From assembly GCA_017539645.1 (NCBI GenBank), contig JAFYCM010000074.1, positions 1 to 64,000 on the forward strand: 64,000 bases of DNA, read 5' to 3'. Within the stretch, counting starts at the first letter, position 1, and every line of letters starts with the position of its first letter. Source of the DNA: Bacteroidales bacterium. Its GTDB lineage: Bacteria > Bacteroidota > Bacteroidia > Bacteroidales > Marinilabiliaceae. Under the pieces are notes generated by a model. The model was given only the letters and a program-made list of their open reading frames with translations. It had not been told where the DNA came from and searched no databases. Made by a program: the position numbers and the translations under genes. Positions 19,101-27,684 of the stretch are shown here, piece after piece.

Positions 19101-19916
19101 GCGGCAACCGCTGGCCCAATAAAACCGCGCCTTGCCGACGAGGCGTTCAATGCCGCCAACGTAAATATGCTACGTCGCAAAGCTTGTTGGAATCCCGTTG
19201 TGTATCAAGAACCTAATGGCGATTTGCTCATCTACTTCAAGATTGGTTTGAAGGTGGCCGATTGGACTGGCTGGCTTGTGCGCTCAAAAGATGGCGGCAA
19301 GACATGGCAAGACCGCGAACCGCTTCAGAATGAATATCTCGGACCTATAAAAAATAAAATCGTTGAGAACGGCGGTAGGTTGATAGCGCCTTCGAGCGTA
19401 GAGACGAGTGGCTGGCGCTGCTATTTTGAACTTAGTGATGATGGCGGCAAAACTTGGCGTAAGACCTACTACGTGCAGCAGCCCGACTCGTTCAAAACCA
19501 TTCAACCATCGGTCATCAGGTTGAAAGATGGCCGCCTTGAAGCCCTTTGCCGTACGCGCAACCGCCAGATTGCCGTTACTTATAGCGATGACAATGGTGA
19601 TACGTGGAGCGAAATGAAGCTTATCGATACACCTAACAACAATAGCGGTCTCGACGCTGCTGTGCTCCACGACGGTTCGTTTGTTCTTTGCTGCAACGAG
19701 CAACCTGTTGAACCCGGCAAGACGAAAGGCGCGCGCACTCCGCTATCGCTTCTCCGCAGTACCGATGGCGAGCATTGGCAGCACTGGGTGACGCTCGAAA
19801 AGAGTTCGCTTGGTCAATATTCATATCCATCAGTCTTCGTGTCGAGCGATGGACATGTGCACGCTGTGTATACTTGGCGTCGTACGCGCGTTAAGCATGT
19901 TGAACTGATTCCATAA
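16116..19916 (+). CDS. GH78 alpha-L-rhamnosidase fused to a sialidase-like BNR propeller
   Basis: A 1266-residue lipoprotein (lipobox LAAC, C16; the following SPKRQ is not acidic, so it probably faces the periplasm). Residues about 25-900 are a complete GH78 rhamnosidase: N-terminal beta domains, then the catalytic (alpha/alpha)6 barrel with CPQRDER at 494-500 (general acid region, D498/E499) and TTIWELW at 786-792 (E790, the usual base), then the C-terminal beta domain. Residues about 902-1266 are a separate BNR/sialidase-like domain with three Asp boxes (SKDGGKTW, SDDGGKTW, SDDNGDTW) and an arginine-bearing GGTRERNPDV motif near its start. It overlaps the GH140 gene by four bases. The first half should remove terminal rhamnose. 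The second half could be a hydrolase, a lyase or a binding module; the BNR fold does not decide this. Confidence 0.9.
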   Translation: MRRLLYILILATLAACSPKRQAEVKVCDLRTEHLENPTEIAETAPRLGWRLESAANDVRQEAYHIIVALSRAKAENLEGDLWDASIESPESQWITYEGAPLKSDTRCYWRVNVTTNCGETGWSDIATWNVGLLNESDWKGQWIGMDHANAWDVEEEHSKLSARYLRNEFNLSDSIESATLYICGLGLYEAYINGARVGTQELAPAPTDYRRTALYNAYDVTTMLQAGERNAIGVTISNGRFYTMQQHKKPYKITNFGYPRLRACIIVRYANGKRQTFSTNNKWKINADGPVRSANEYDGEIYDARKELGSWTEVGYDDSKWEVAERVDAPYGTLRPQQMQGMAVVDTIKPINIERRGNAYIVDFGENLAGRVSIATKNGKAGETLRIRYAERLTADGNIYTENLRHALSEDLYTYSGKEVAGATWHAHFVYHGFRYVEITGVRDLTAADIVAHKISDRMERTGYFHSNDAMLNRVFENVVRGIQANYKGMPVDCPQRDERQPWLGDRTMGTFGESYIFDNHALYTKWMRDLAEAQREDGCIPDVAPAFWNYYSDNVTWPAAYPFTLLMLAERFDDSHPLQRYYANILRWVLHMRDCYLRDGIMTADKYGDWCVPPEEITLIHSKDPDRVTEGALISTAYFSFICSQMAHAAKTYNFGTKEEIELLDDLAYVTKNAFLDKYLTQKRGTAAVPGHVLYPDSTYFGNNTVTANLLGLQLSTNEYVRQEATKNIIRNIVTLNKEHISCGVIGVQWLMRTLSDMGYNDVAWRIATQNTYPSWGYMAEQGATTIWELWNGDTASPKMNSGNHVMLLGDLVPWIFEDIVGIRSVKKRHITLKPDFSVDEIFNIDGSYKSIYGNIVSRWKKANGELTWHVEIPANTTATAVLPDGSTRELTSGVRDIKAKLPKIHKDVVCNEFLYDTTSFPQCHSASIAELPDGTLACTYFGGTRERNPDVCIWVSLKHPGDSAWSEPILAADGVFLLGTADAELAGINDSTTAATAGPIKPRLADEAFNAANVNMLRRKACWNPVVYQEPNGDLLIYFKIGLKVADWTGWLVRSKDGGKTWQDREPLQNEYLGPIKNKIVENGGRLIAPSSVETSGWRCYFELSDDGGKTWRKTYYVQQPDSFKTIQPSVIRLKDGRLEALCRTRNRQIAVTYSDDNGDTWSEMKLIDTPNNNSGLDAAVLHDGSFVLCCNEQPVEPGKTKGARTPLSLLRSTDGEHWQHWVTLEKSSLGQYSYPSVFVSSDGHVHAVYTWRRTRVKHVELIP

Positions 19917-19928
19917 AGACATTTATTT

Positions 19929-22514
19929 ATGAAATATATAACTCTATTATTCGCATTTATAGCGATATATACGGCCAATGCGTTGGCACAGAGCGTGACG
20001 TCGGTTGCTGGTCTCATACCTATGGAAGGTAGCGGTCGCGTGGTGTACAACTTCAACGAAGGTTGGCGCTTCTTCCTTGGCGATGCTGAGGGCGCCGAAA
20101 AAACTTCCTTCGACGATAGCCGTTGGCAAGTGGTGAATGTGCCTCATGGCCTTCGCCTAGAACCGGCAAACGGCAGCGGCTGCAAAAATTATCAAGGCAT
20201 AGCTTGGTATCGCAAACATTTTGTGGTGCCTGCCGACATGAATAATAAACGCGTTGTGGTTCATTTCGAGGCTATTATGGGCAAGCAGAAGGTATACGTA
20301 AATGGCAACTTCGTAACTGAGCATTTCGGTGGTTACCTTCCCATACGTATAGACCTTACGGCGCTCGGCATCAAGGCTGGCGACAATTGTGTCATTGCTG
20401 TTATGGCCGACAATAGCGACGACAAGACCTATCCGCCCGGCAAGAAACAGACTGCGCTCGACTTCGCATACCATGGCGGCATCTATCGCGATGTGTGGCT
20501 TATAGGTACGTCGACTACAGCTGCTATCAGCGATGTGTTCGACTCGAATACCACAGCTGGCGGTGGCGTTTTCGTCCACTATGACAACATCAGTGAGCAG
20601 AGTGCTGAAGTATATGTTGAGGTTGAACTCGAAAATTATTCAGGTAATGCCGCGCGTCAGAAGGTTGTGCTCGAGACGGTCATTCGCGATAGAAATGGCA
20701 AGGTAATCTCGCGCAACTCGAAGTCTAAAACTGGCAATGGCAAGAGCGTTGTCAGCATTAAGCATAAACTGAAAAATCCGCAACTTTGGTCGCCCGAAAA
20801 TCCATACTTATATGACCTCGAACTCACTGTGCGTGAGGGCAAAACTGCTATCGACGGTGGCAAAATACGTATAGGTATTCGCAAGGCTGAGTTCCGCGGT
20901 AAAGACGGCTTCTGGCTCAATGGTAAGCCCTATCATAAACTTATTGGAGGCAACCGCCATCAGGATTTTGCTTACGTAGGCAATGCTGTGCCCAACAGTC
21001 AGCAGTGGCGCGACGCTAAACGCCTCAAAGATGCTGGCATGGACATCATCCGCGCGGCTCACTATCCGCAAGATGCAGCGTTTATGGACGCGTGCGACGA
21101 ACTTGGACTCTTCATAATAGTACCTACGCCGGGTTGGCAGTATTGGAATAAGGATACGCTCTTCGCAGAGCGTGTCTACCAAAATACGCGCGAGATAGTT
21201 CGCCGCGATCGCAACCATGCTAGCGTACTTATGTGGGAACCAATCCTCAACGAGACGCGTTTTCCTGAAAGTTTCGCTCTGAAATCGCTTGAAATCACAC
21301 GCGAAGAGTTTCCATACGCAGGTCGCCCTGTTTGCGCAGCCGACATGAACTCGGCTGGCGTGAAGGAGAACTACGAAGTTCTCTATGGCTGGCCAACCGA
21401 CCTTGAGAAGAACCTCACCGACAAATGTATCTTCACTCGCGAATGGGGCGAGATGGTCGACGATTGGTACGCTCACAACGCCATCAACCGTGCGGCGCGT
21501 AGCTGGGGCGAGAAACCTATGCTCACTGCAGCACTTTCACTTGCCGATACGTATGGCACGCTCTATGCTGCTGAGCGTCAGTTTATTGGTGGTTGCTTTT
21601 GGCATCCGTTCGACCATCAGCGCGGCTATCATCCCGATGCTTATGTGGGTGGTATTTTCGATGCGTTCCGTCAGCCTAAGTATGCATACAGCATGTTCCG
21701 CGCGCAAGTGGCAGCCGATAAAAGTGCACCATACATATTTATAGCCAACGAAATGATGCCATCGTCGGACAACGACGTGGTAGTATTCTCGAACTGCGAC
21801 AGCATACGTATGACGATGTTCGAAGGCGACCAAGTGCTGACGTTGCCTGTTGTTCATTCTACGACGTCGCTGCCCAATGCACCCGTAATATTCAAAGGCT
21901 TCTGGGACTTCTGGAAGGCGCGCTCGCATAGCTATGGCAAACGCAAATGGCAGGAGGTGAGCCTCGTAGCCGAAGGATACATAGGTGGCAAGAAGGTTTG
22001 CGAAGAGAAACGCATGCCATCGCGTCGCTCGACAAAAATTCGTCTCTACGCCGACGAGATGGGCAAACAGCTCGTTGCCGATGGTAGCGACTTCATCGTT
22101 GTGGTAGCCGAGATTACCGACGACAATGGTAACGTCCGTCGCTTGGCAATGGACGAAGTGGCGTTCGAGGTCTCGGGCGAAGGTCATCTAATTACCTCGG
22201 AACGCTCGCTTGGCAATCCGCGCAAAGTGGAGTGGGGCAGTGCTCCAGCCTTGGTGCAGTCGACCGGCAAGCCGGGCAAAATAACTATCGTTGCACATCC
22301 GTATGTACAAGGCACCCATACGCCAACAGCCGACACGTTGGTTGTGGAGAGTGTGGCGGCAGATTTCCCTTCGTGCCATATTGATGAGGTTTCCAATAGC
22401 TATAAATATGAAGCTTCAACCAATGGCGCCGCTCAAAATCAGATGAGCGAAGCCGAGAAGAATGCTACTCTACGCGAAGTGGAAGAGCAGCAGAAAGAAT
22501 TTGGTATACAGTAA
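19929..22514 (+). CDS. Glycoside hydrolase family 2 protein
   Basis: An 861-residue secreted enzyme (signal peptide ending NALAQ). The order of domains is that of GH2: sugar-binding jelly roll (about 35-215, with WYRKHF), immunoglobulin-like domain (about 220-325), TIM barrel from about 330 and C-terminal Ig-like domains. The catalytic pair is visible as E442 in WEPILNET (acid/base, preceded by N441) and E505 in TREWGEM (nucleophile). GGNRHQDFAYVG near residue 340 and RAAHYPQD further on match the barrel entry of beta-galactosidase and beta-glucuronidase-like members. The enzyme probably removes a beta-linked galactose, glucuronate or arabinose-type residue from pectin side chains; the exact sugar cannot be read from the sequence. 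It starts 12 bases after the rhamnosidase gene. Confidence 0.9.
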   Translation: MKYITLLFAFIAIYTANALAQSVTSVAGLIPMEGSGRVVYNFNEGWRFFLGDAEGAEKTSFDDSRWQVVNVPHGLRLEPANGSGCKNYQGIAWYRKHFVVPADMNNKRVVVHFEAIMGKQKVYVNGNFVTEHFGGYLPIRIDLTALGIKAGDNCVIAVMADNSDDKTYPPGKKQTALDFAYHGGIYRDVWLIGTSTTAAISDVFDSNTTAGGGVFVHYDNISEQSAEVYVEVELENYSGNAARQKVVLETVIRDRNGKVISRNSKSKTGNGKSVVSIKHKLKNPQLWSPENPYLYDLELTVREGKTAIDGGKIRIGIRKAEFRGKDGFWLNGKPYHKLIGGNRHQDFAYVGNAVPNSQQWRDAKRLKDAGMDIIRAAHYPQDAAFMDACDELGLFIIVPTPGWQYWNKDTLFAERVYQNTREIVRRDRNHASVLMWEPILNETRFPESFALKSLEITREEFPYAGRPVCAADMNSAGVKENYEVLYGWPTDLEKNLTDKCIFTREWGEMVDDWYAHNAINRAARSWGEKPMLTAALSLADTYGTLYAAERQFIGGCFWHPFDHQRGYHPDAYVGGIFDAFRQPKYAYSMFRAQVAADKSAPYIFIANEMMPSSDNDVVVFSNCDSIRMTMFEGDQVLTLPVVHSTTSLPNAPVIFKGFWDFWKARSHSYGKRKWQEVSLVAEGYIGGKKVCEEKRMPSRRSTKIRLYADEMGKQLVADGSDFIVVVAEITDDNGNVRRLAMDEVAFEVSGEGHLITSERSLGNPRKVEWGSAPALVQSTGKPGKITIVAHPYVQGTHTPTADTLVVESVAADFPSCHIDEVSNSYKYEASTNGAAQNQMSEAEKNATLREVEEQQKEFGIQ

Positions 22515-22561
22515 ATACTTATAAATCAACAATAACCAACCAACAGAACAAAAAAATAAGA

Positions 22562-24283
22562 ATGATGGTAAAGAGAATAATGACATTTGTAGCTGCTGTT
22601 GCGCTGAGTGCTACGGCCATGGCGCAATATCCGCAGCTCACGAGCGAAGCAAAACATTCTATCGATTCGGCAAAAGTAACGTGGGCAGCACACGTCGATT
22701 CTATGTGGGCTGAGGCTTTGCCAATAGTACTCAAAGAGGCTGCCGAAGGTCGTCCATACGTGCCCTGGGCATCGCGTCCAACAGATCTTGTTCAGGCTTC
22801 TATCCCAGCTTTCCCAGGCGCCGAAGGTGGCGGTATGTACACTCCTGGTGGTCGTGGCGGCAAAGTGCTCGTAGTTACCAACCTCAACGATAGCGGCGAA
22901 GGCTCATTCCGTTGGGCTTGCGAGCAGGGCGGCGCACGCATCGTGGTATTCAACGTTAGCGGTATCATCAACCTCAAGACGCCTATCTATGTTCGTGCTC
23001 CTTACATAACTATTGCTGGTCAAACTGCTCCGGGCGAAGGCATCTGCATTGCTGGTGAGTCGTTCCAAGTAGATACTCACGACGTTATTGTGCGTCACAT
23101 GCGTTTCCGCCGTGGCAAGACCAACGTTATGGACCGCGAGGATTCGTTCGGCGGCAACCCAGTTGGTAACATCATGATTGACCACTGCTCTTGCGAATGG
23201 GGCTTGGACGAGAATATCTCGTTCTATCGCCACATGTTCTCGAACACTGGCAAGGTTACCAACAAACTCCCGACGGTGAACGTAACCATTCAGAATACTA
23301 TTTCGGCTAAAGCGCTCGATACGTGGAACCACGCTTTCGGTAGCACTATTGGCGGCGAGAATACTGCATTCCTCCGCAACCTTTGGGCCGACAACTCTGG
23401 TCGTAACCCAAGTGTGGGCTGGGCTGGTACGTTCAACTTCATAAATAATATTATTTATAACTACGTACACCGCACGGCCGATGGCGGTCAGTATGAGAGC
23501 CAGTACAACTTCATAAACAACTACTATAAACCTGGCCCTCTCACGCCTGACACTGATATTCGCTACCGTATTCTCCGTCCGGAGTCGCGCTTCAAGATTA
23601 ACGGCATACCTATTTACGGTCGTGTATATGCCAATGGCAACATCGTAGAAGGCAACGATAGCATCACTGCCGACAACTGGCGCGGTGGCATTCAGCCTGC
23701 CGATGACAAACTTACGCCAGAAATTATGTCGCGTATGAAGATGGATAAGCCTTTCGCTACGCCATATCTGAATATTATGCCTACCAAAGAGGCCTACAAC
23801 TTTGTGCTCGACAACGTAGGTGCAACATTCCCATGCCGCGACATTATCGACCAACGCATCGTTGAGGAGGTTCGCACTGGCAAAGCATATTATGTAGAAA
23901 ATTTGCCCGAAACGGCTTTTGGCGACACCGCTGGACTCTCTCCAAAATCAAGAGATGCCGAAGGCCACTTCAAGTATCGCCGTTTGCCTAAGGATTCATA
24001 CAAGCAAGGTATAATTACCGACCCAGTTCAGATGGGTGGCTATCCTCAGTATAAAAAATACAAGGCTTGGAAAGACACCGACGGCGATGGTATGCCAGAC
24101 GAATGGGAGAAGAAAAATGGCCTTAACCCTAAAGATGCATCTGACGCTACTGCCGATTGCAATGGCGATGGCTATACCAACATCGAGAAGTTCATCAATG
24201 GCATTCCTACCGACAAAAAAGTCGATTGGACCGATTTGAAAAATAACTACGATACGCTCAAGAATCGCAAGAGCCTTTTGTAG
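22562..24283 (+). CDS. Secreted pectate lyase, PL1-like, with EF-hand tail
   Basis: A 573-residue protein with a signal peptide ending AMAQ. The core (about residues 78-400) is a right-handed beta-helix of the Bacteroidetes PL1 type, with AFPGAEGGGMYTPGGRGG, VVTNLNDSGEGSFRWA, ITIAGQTAPGEGI, VIVRHMRFR and IMIDHCSCEWGLDE in the family order. The C-terminal 75 residues hold DTDGDGMPDEWEKKNGL and DCNGDGYTN, two calcium-binding loops like those in thrombospondin-3 or dockerin-like repeats. PL1 enzymes cleave de-esterified homogalacturonan by beta-elimination with calcium, so this is the likely backbone enzyme of the PUL. Two adjacent ATG codons exist; either could be the start. Its 3' end is followed by a structured region and a strong terminator. 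Confidence 0.88.
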   Translation: MMVKRIMTFVAAVALSATAMAQYPQLTSEAKHSIDSAKVTWAAHVDSMWAEALPIVLKEAAEGRPYVPWASRPTDLVQASIPAFPGAEGGGMYTPGGRGGKVLVVTNLNDSGEGSFRWACEQGGARIVVFNVSGIINLKTPIYVRAPYITIAGQTAPGEGICIAGESFQVDTHDVIVRHMRFRRGKTNVMDREDSFGGNPVGNIMIDHCSCEWGLDENISFYRHMFSNTGKVTNKLPTVNVTIQNTISAKALDTWNHAFGSTIGGENTAFLRNLWADNSGRNPSVGWAGTFNFINNIIYNYVHRTADGGQYESQYNFINNYYKPGPLTPDTDIRYRILRPESRFKINGIPIYGRVYANGNIVEGNDSITADNWRGGIQPADDKLTPEIMSRMKMDKPFATPYLNIMPTKEAYNFVLDNVGATFPCRDIIDQRIVEEVRTGKAYYVENLPETAFGDTAGLSPKSRDAEGHFKYRRLPKDSYKQGIITDPVQMGGYPQYKKYKAWKDTDGDGMPDEWEKKNGLNPKDASDATADCNGDGYTNIEKFINGIPTDKKVDWTDLKNNYDTLKNRKSLL

Positions 24284-24297
24284 TAACGCATTTTTCA

Positions 24298-24357
24298 GCG
24301 ACCACTGCAGTTAAACATTGGGGGAAAGTTGTTAACTATAGCAAAAAAAGTGGTCGC
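24298..24357 (+). other. Structured RNA-like element 3' of the pectate lyase gene
   Basis: GCGACCACT (24298-24306) and AGTGGTCGC (24349-24357) form a perfect 9-bp stem closing a 42-base interior that has a further possible TTAA/TTAA pairing. An intrinsic terminator follows four bases later. It could be a 3' UTR structure, a small RNA released from the 3' end, or a leader element of the next gene. Function is unknown. Confidence 0.4.
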
Positions 24358-24360
24358 AAT

Positions 24361-24397
24361 GAGGAGGTTTAGATGTGATATTTAACCTCCTCTTTTT
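24361..24397 (+). terminator. Intrinsic terminator after the pectate lyase gene
   Basis: GAGGAGGTT and AACCTCCTC form a perfect 9-bp stem followed by six T. It splits the enzyme operon from the last PUL gene, whose ATG lies 27 bases on. Confidence 0.9.
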
Positions 24398-24423
24398 TGA
24401 TTTTGACAAAGTACTATTCTATT

Positions 24424-27400
24424 ATGAAACAGAATATTATAAGCATAATTATGCTTCTGGCTGTAGCTACTTTGGCGCACGCTGCTAGCAAGCCGCCCAA
24501 GAAGGTCTACATACCTATGGACTACAGCACGTGCGGTTATCGTGCTTCGGAGTGCGACATACCCAATGTGCGCGCCGCGGTCTACGTAGAGCCAGCAGCA
24601 GGAGACAGCTATGAGAGCCTTCAACGTGCCATCGACTATGTGTCGAGTCTGCCTGCCGATGCCGAAGGACGTCGAGGGGCGGTGATTCTTACAAATGGTA
24701 CGTACGAGATTTCGCAGCCGTTGCGCATCACCGCTTCGGGCGTAACGCTTCGTGGCACCAATCGCGATGCAACCATAATTCGTAAGATGGGATACGACCG
24801 TGGTGCGGCTATATATATCGAGGGTAAATATGTGTCGCAGCAGTCGGACGAAATCTATATTGATAAAGAGGTTGCCGAAGGTTCTGTGCGTATTCTGGTA
24901 GATAATGTGGCGAAATTCACCAAAGGTCAGCGCATACGTATTGTGCGACCATCTACCGACGAATGGATTGAGCACCTCGGCATGCGCGATTTCGGTGGCG
25001 GCCTCGACTACACTGGCTGGAAAGCTACCGATATTGATATTACGTGGAATAGAACTGTGGCAGACATCGACGGCGATGCTATAATTATCGATGCGCCCAT
25101 CACTACGGCCATTTCGCCAGAGTATGGTGGTGCATACATATATACGAAGGTCGTATCGAGTGAAATAACCGAGTGCGGCATAGAAAACCTCACCATCGAT
25201 AGCGAAGTAAATTCTTGGAACGCGAAGGACGAAGACCACTGCTGGGACGGTGTTTGGCTCGAAAATGCCAGCGATTGCTGGGTGCGCCTTGTGCGTTTTC
25301 AGCATTTGGCAGGCTCGGCTGTGAATATGCAGAAACATGTGCAACGTGTGACGGTGGAAGATTGCATCTCCGAAAAACCTGTTTCTGAAATTGGCGGTTG
25401 GCGTCGACTGACTTTTCTTACGCGTGGTGAGCAATGCCTATTTCAGCGTTGTGCGTCGTATGAAGGCATCCACGATTTCTCGGCTGGCTATTGCGCTGCA
25501 GGCCCGAATGCTTTCGTTCAGTGCGACGCTATAGAGACGCACGGCTTTAGTGGCTCTACGGGTTCGTGGGCTGCCGGACTTCTGTTTGATATAGTAAATA
25601 TTGATGGCGGCGATTTGAACTTTTGCAATCTTGAGCAATTTCAGTTCGGAACGGGTTGGAACACTGCTAATAGTATGGCGTGGCAGTGTATGGCATCTAC
25701 CATCAGAAGCTATTCGCCCGATGCCGATAACCGTAACTCGGGTCACGGATGCTGGGGCACGCTCACCGGAACCGCCGAATGGACAAGTAGCAATGACCAT
25801 GTGACGCCACGTTCGCTCTTCTACAATCAACTGAAACTCCGTGGATTCGATCGCGATGGTCGCATACTGCAAATGGGTGGCGAGGCCACAAGTTCGCCAA
25901 CTGTTGAGCAAGCCTATCGTTTTGCCCAAGAGTCGCTCAACAATCCGCGCATAACTATGAAGATGTGGATAGATTCGGCTAAGTTCAATGCCCAAACTGC
26001 TATCGATGGCATCAAGAATATCAATGCCGTAACAAAACCTACCATGCCAAAGACTGCCGTGCAGCATAAGTATGCCGTACAGAATGGTTACATCACTTGC
26101 GATGGCGCTATTGTGGTTGGCAATCGCTACGACATTCCTTGGTGGTCGGGACGTGTGAAGGATAATTTTGTTTCCAATGGCGCTAAACCAGCCATCACGC
26201 GTTTTGTGCCCGGTCGCGAAGGCCTTGCTTGGACCGACCGCATCGACTCTGTGGCTGCCTATCTGAAAGCTAACGGCTATGCCATGCTCGACCATAATTA
26301 TGGCCTTTGGTACGACCTTCGTCGCACCGACCATGAGCGCATCCGCCGTGCCGATGGCGAAGTGTGGGCACCATTCTACGAACAACCTTTTGCTCGCAGC
26401 GGTCAGGGCACAGCTTGGGACGGATTGAGTAAATATGACCTTACTAAACCAAACAATTGGTTTTGGAACCGCTTGCGTCAGTTCTCTGCTGCACAGGTTC
26501 AGAATGGCGGATTGTTATACGTACAGCACTATTTCCAGCATAATATTCTTGAAGCTGGTGCGCACTGGGTTGACTGCCCTTGGCGACCTGTAAATAATAT
26601 CAATGGCACCGATGAGTTCTTCCCCGAGCCAGTGCCTTTTGCTGGCGACAAACGCGTATTTATGGCTGAGCAATTCTACAATATCGAGAATGCCGATTTG
26701 CGCGCTATGCATCGTGCATACATACGTATGTGTCTCGACCAAATGAAGGATTGCCCTAATGTGGTTCATGCGGTGAGCGCCGAATATACTGGCCCAACGA
26801 AGTTTGTGCGCTTTTGGCTCGAAACAATAGCCGAGTGGCAGCGCGAAACTGGTCGCGATGTGCTTGTGGCGCTCAGTTGCACTAAGGATGCGCAAGACGA
26901 AATACTTGCCGATGCCGAGTTGAGCAATGTTGTAGATATTATTGACATTCGCTACTGGCATTACAATACTAATGGTCTTTGGGCTCCCGAAGCTGGTAAA
27001 AATCTCTCGCCGCGTCAGTGGACACGCAAGGTGAAGGTCGGTAAGACAAATGGTCACGAGGCTTTCATGGCAGTCAGCCAATACCGCAAGGCTTATCCCG
27101 ACAAGGCTGTGACATTCTTCTCGCAGCAATATCCGAGCTATGCGCGCTATATACTGATGGGTGGAGGCTCCATTTGTAATGTAAATATCGATAAGCAACT
27201 CGCGCATGCCGTAGTCTCGATGTCGCCTGTCGAAGGTGAAGCCTGCTACGTGTTGCAAGGCGAAAATGGTATGCTTATCTGCGCGCCGAGCACTGGAGAG
27301 GCTAATGTGAACGTTGCTGCTGGTAAGTACGAAGTGTATAGTGTCGATTCCAAAGGCGACATAAAGTGCGTGGCCAAATCTGTAAAACTCGAAGGCAAGC

Positions 27401-27453
27401 AAAAGGTGGCTAACCTAAATGCTGGTTCGTTCGTTTGGCTGAAACGTAAGTAA
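24424..27453 (+). CDS. Large secreted beta-helix plus TIM-barrel-like protein (DUF6298-like)
   Basis: A 1009-residue protein with a signal peptide (MKQNIISIIMLLAVATLAHA). The start is placed at ATG 24424; an in-frame TTG at 24397 lies inside the terminator hairpin's T-run and is rejected. Residues about 25-530 look like a pectate-lyase-superfamily beta-helix (SLQRAIDYVSSLPADA, GVTLRGTNRDATIIRK, IENLTIDSEVNSW). Residues about 555-920 look like an alpha/beta barrel with HNYGLWYDLRR, YVQHYFQHNILEAGAHWVD and ALSCTKDAQDEILAD, resembling proteins annotated DUF6298. A short beta domain ends the chain. No catalytic residue can be assigned with confidence. Its place at the end of a pectin-type PUL suggests action on a galacturonan or rhamnogalacturonan fragment. 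Confidence 0.7.
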   Translation: MKQNIISIIMLLAVATLAHAASKPPKKVYIPMDYSTCGYRASECDIPNVRAAVYVEPAAGDSYESLQRAIDYVSSLPADAEGRRGAVILTNGTYEISQPLRITASGVTLRGTNRDATIIRKMGYDRGAAIYIEGKYVSQQSDEIYIDKEVAEGSVRILVDNVAKFTKGQRIRIVRPSTDEWIEHLGMRDFGGGLDYTGWKATDIDITWNRTVADIDGDAIIIDAPITTAISPEYGGAYIYTKVVSSEITECGIENLTIDSEVNSWNAKDEDHCWDGVWLENASDCWVRLVRFQHLAGSAVNMQKHVQRVTVEDCISEKPVSEIGGWRRLTFLTRGEQCLFQRCASYEGIHDFSAGYCAAGPNAFVQCDAIETHGFSGSTGSWAAGLLFDIVNIDGGDLNFCNLEQFQFGTGWNTANSMAWQCMASTIRSYSPDADNRNSGHGCWGTLTGTAEWTSSNDHVTPRSLFYNQLKLRGFDRDGRILQMGGEATSSPTVEQAYRFAQESLNNPRITMKMWIDSAKFNAQTAIDGIKNINAVTKPTMPKTAVQHKYAVQNGYITCDGAIVVGNRYDIPWWSGRVKDNFVSNGAKPAITRFVPGREGLAWTDRIDSVAAYLKANGYAMLDHNYGLWYDLRRTDHERIRRADGEVWAPFYEQPFARSGQGTAWDGLSKYDLTKPNNWFWNRLRQFSAAQVQNGGLLYVQHYFQHNILEAGAHWVDCPWRPVNNINGTDEFFPEPVPFAGDKRVFMAEQFYNIENADLRAMHRAYIRMCLDQMKDCPNVVHAVSAEYTGPTKFVRFWLETIAEWQRETGRDVLVALSCTKDAQDEILADAELSNVVDIIDIRYWHYNTNGLWAPEAGKNLSPRQWTRKVKVGKTNGHEAFMAVSQYRKAYPDKAVTFFSQQYPSYARYILMGGGSICNVNIDKQLAHAVVSMSPVEGEACYVLQGENGMLICAPSTGEANVNVAAGKYEVYSVDSKGDIKCVAKSVKLEGKQKVANLNAGSFVWLKRK

Positions 27454-27474
27454 TTAATACATAGAATTATAAGT

Positions 27475-27507
27475 AAGGCTGCTCCAAGTCGGGGCGGCCT
27501 TTTTTGT
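27475..27507 (+). terminator. Intrinsic terminator at end of PUL
   Basis: AAGGCTGCTCC and GGGGCGGCCTT pair over 11 bp (with G-U pairs) around a 5-base loop, followed by a T-run. The arms are nearly the same as those of the terminator at 45647-45675. Confidence 0.9.
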
Positions 27508-27572
27508 TTATATATCAGAAAGTAAAAGATTGTTAATTATTTGCTCGTTTTACAACAAAATTGAAAGTAGTC

Positions 27573-27603
27573 TTGCTTTATGTACTTACGAATTATAACT
27601 TTG
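27573..27603 (+). promoter_or_regulatory. Promoter of the P-II/amtB operon
   Basis: A perfect Bacteroidetes -7 element TAACTTTG (27596-27603) has a TTG (-33 element, 27573-27575) exactly 20 bases upstream. Transcription would start near 27610, leaving a leader of about 75 bases before the P-II gene. Confidence 0.75.
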
Positions 27604-27684
27604 CATTGTCTTTTTGATGATAAATAAAATCAAAAGCGAACTTTTGCTATTGAATTGTAATCATTTGAATAAAAAAAGAGTGTT

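Noticed and set aside
24397..24423. TTG start for the large PUL protein
   Set aside because: It would place the start in the T-run of a strong terminator and put nine residues before a normal signal peptide; ATG 24424 is preferred.
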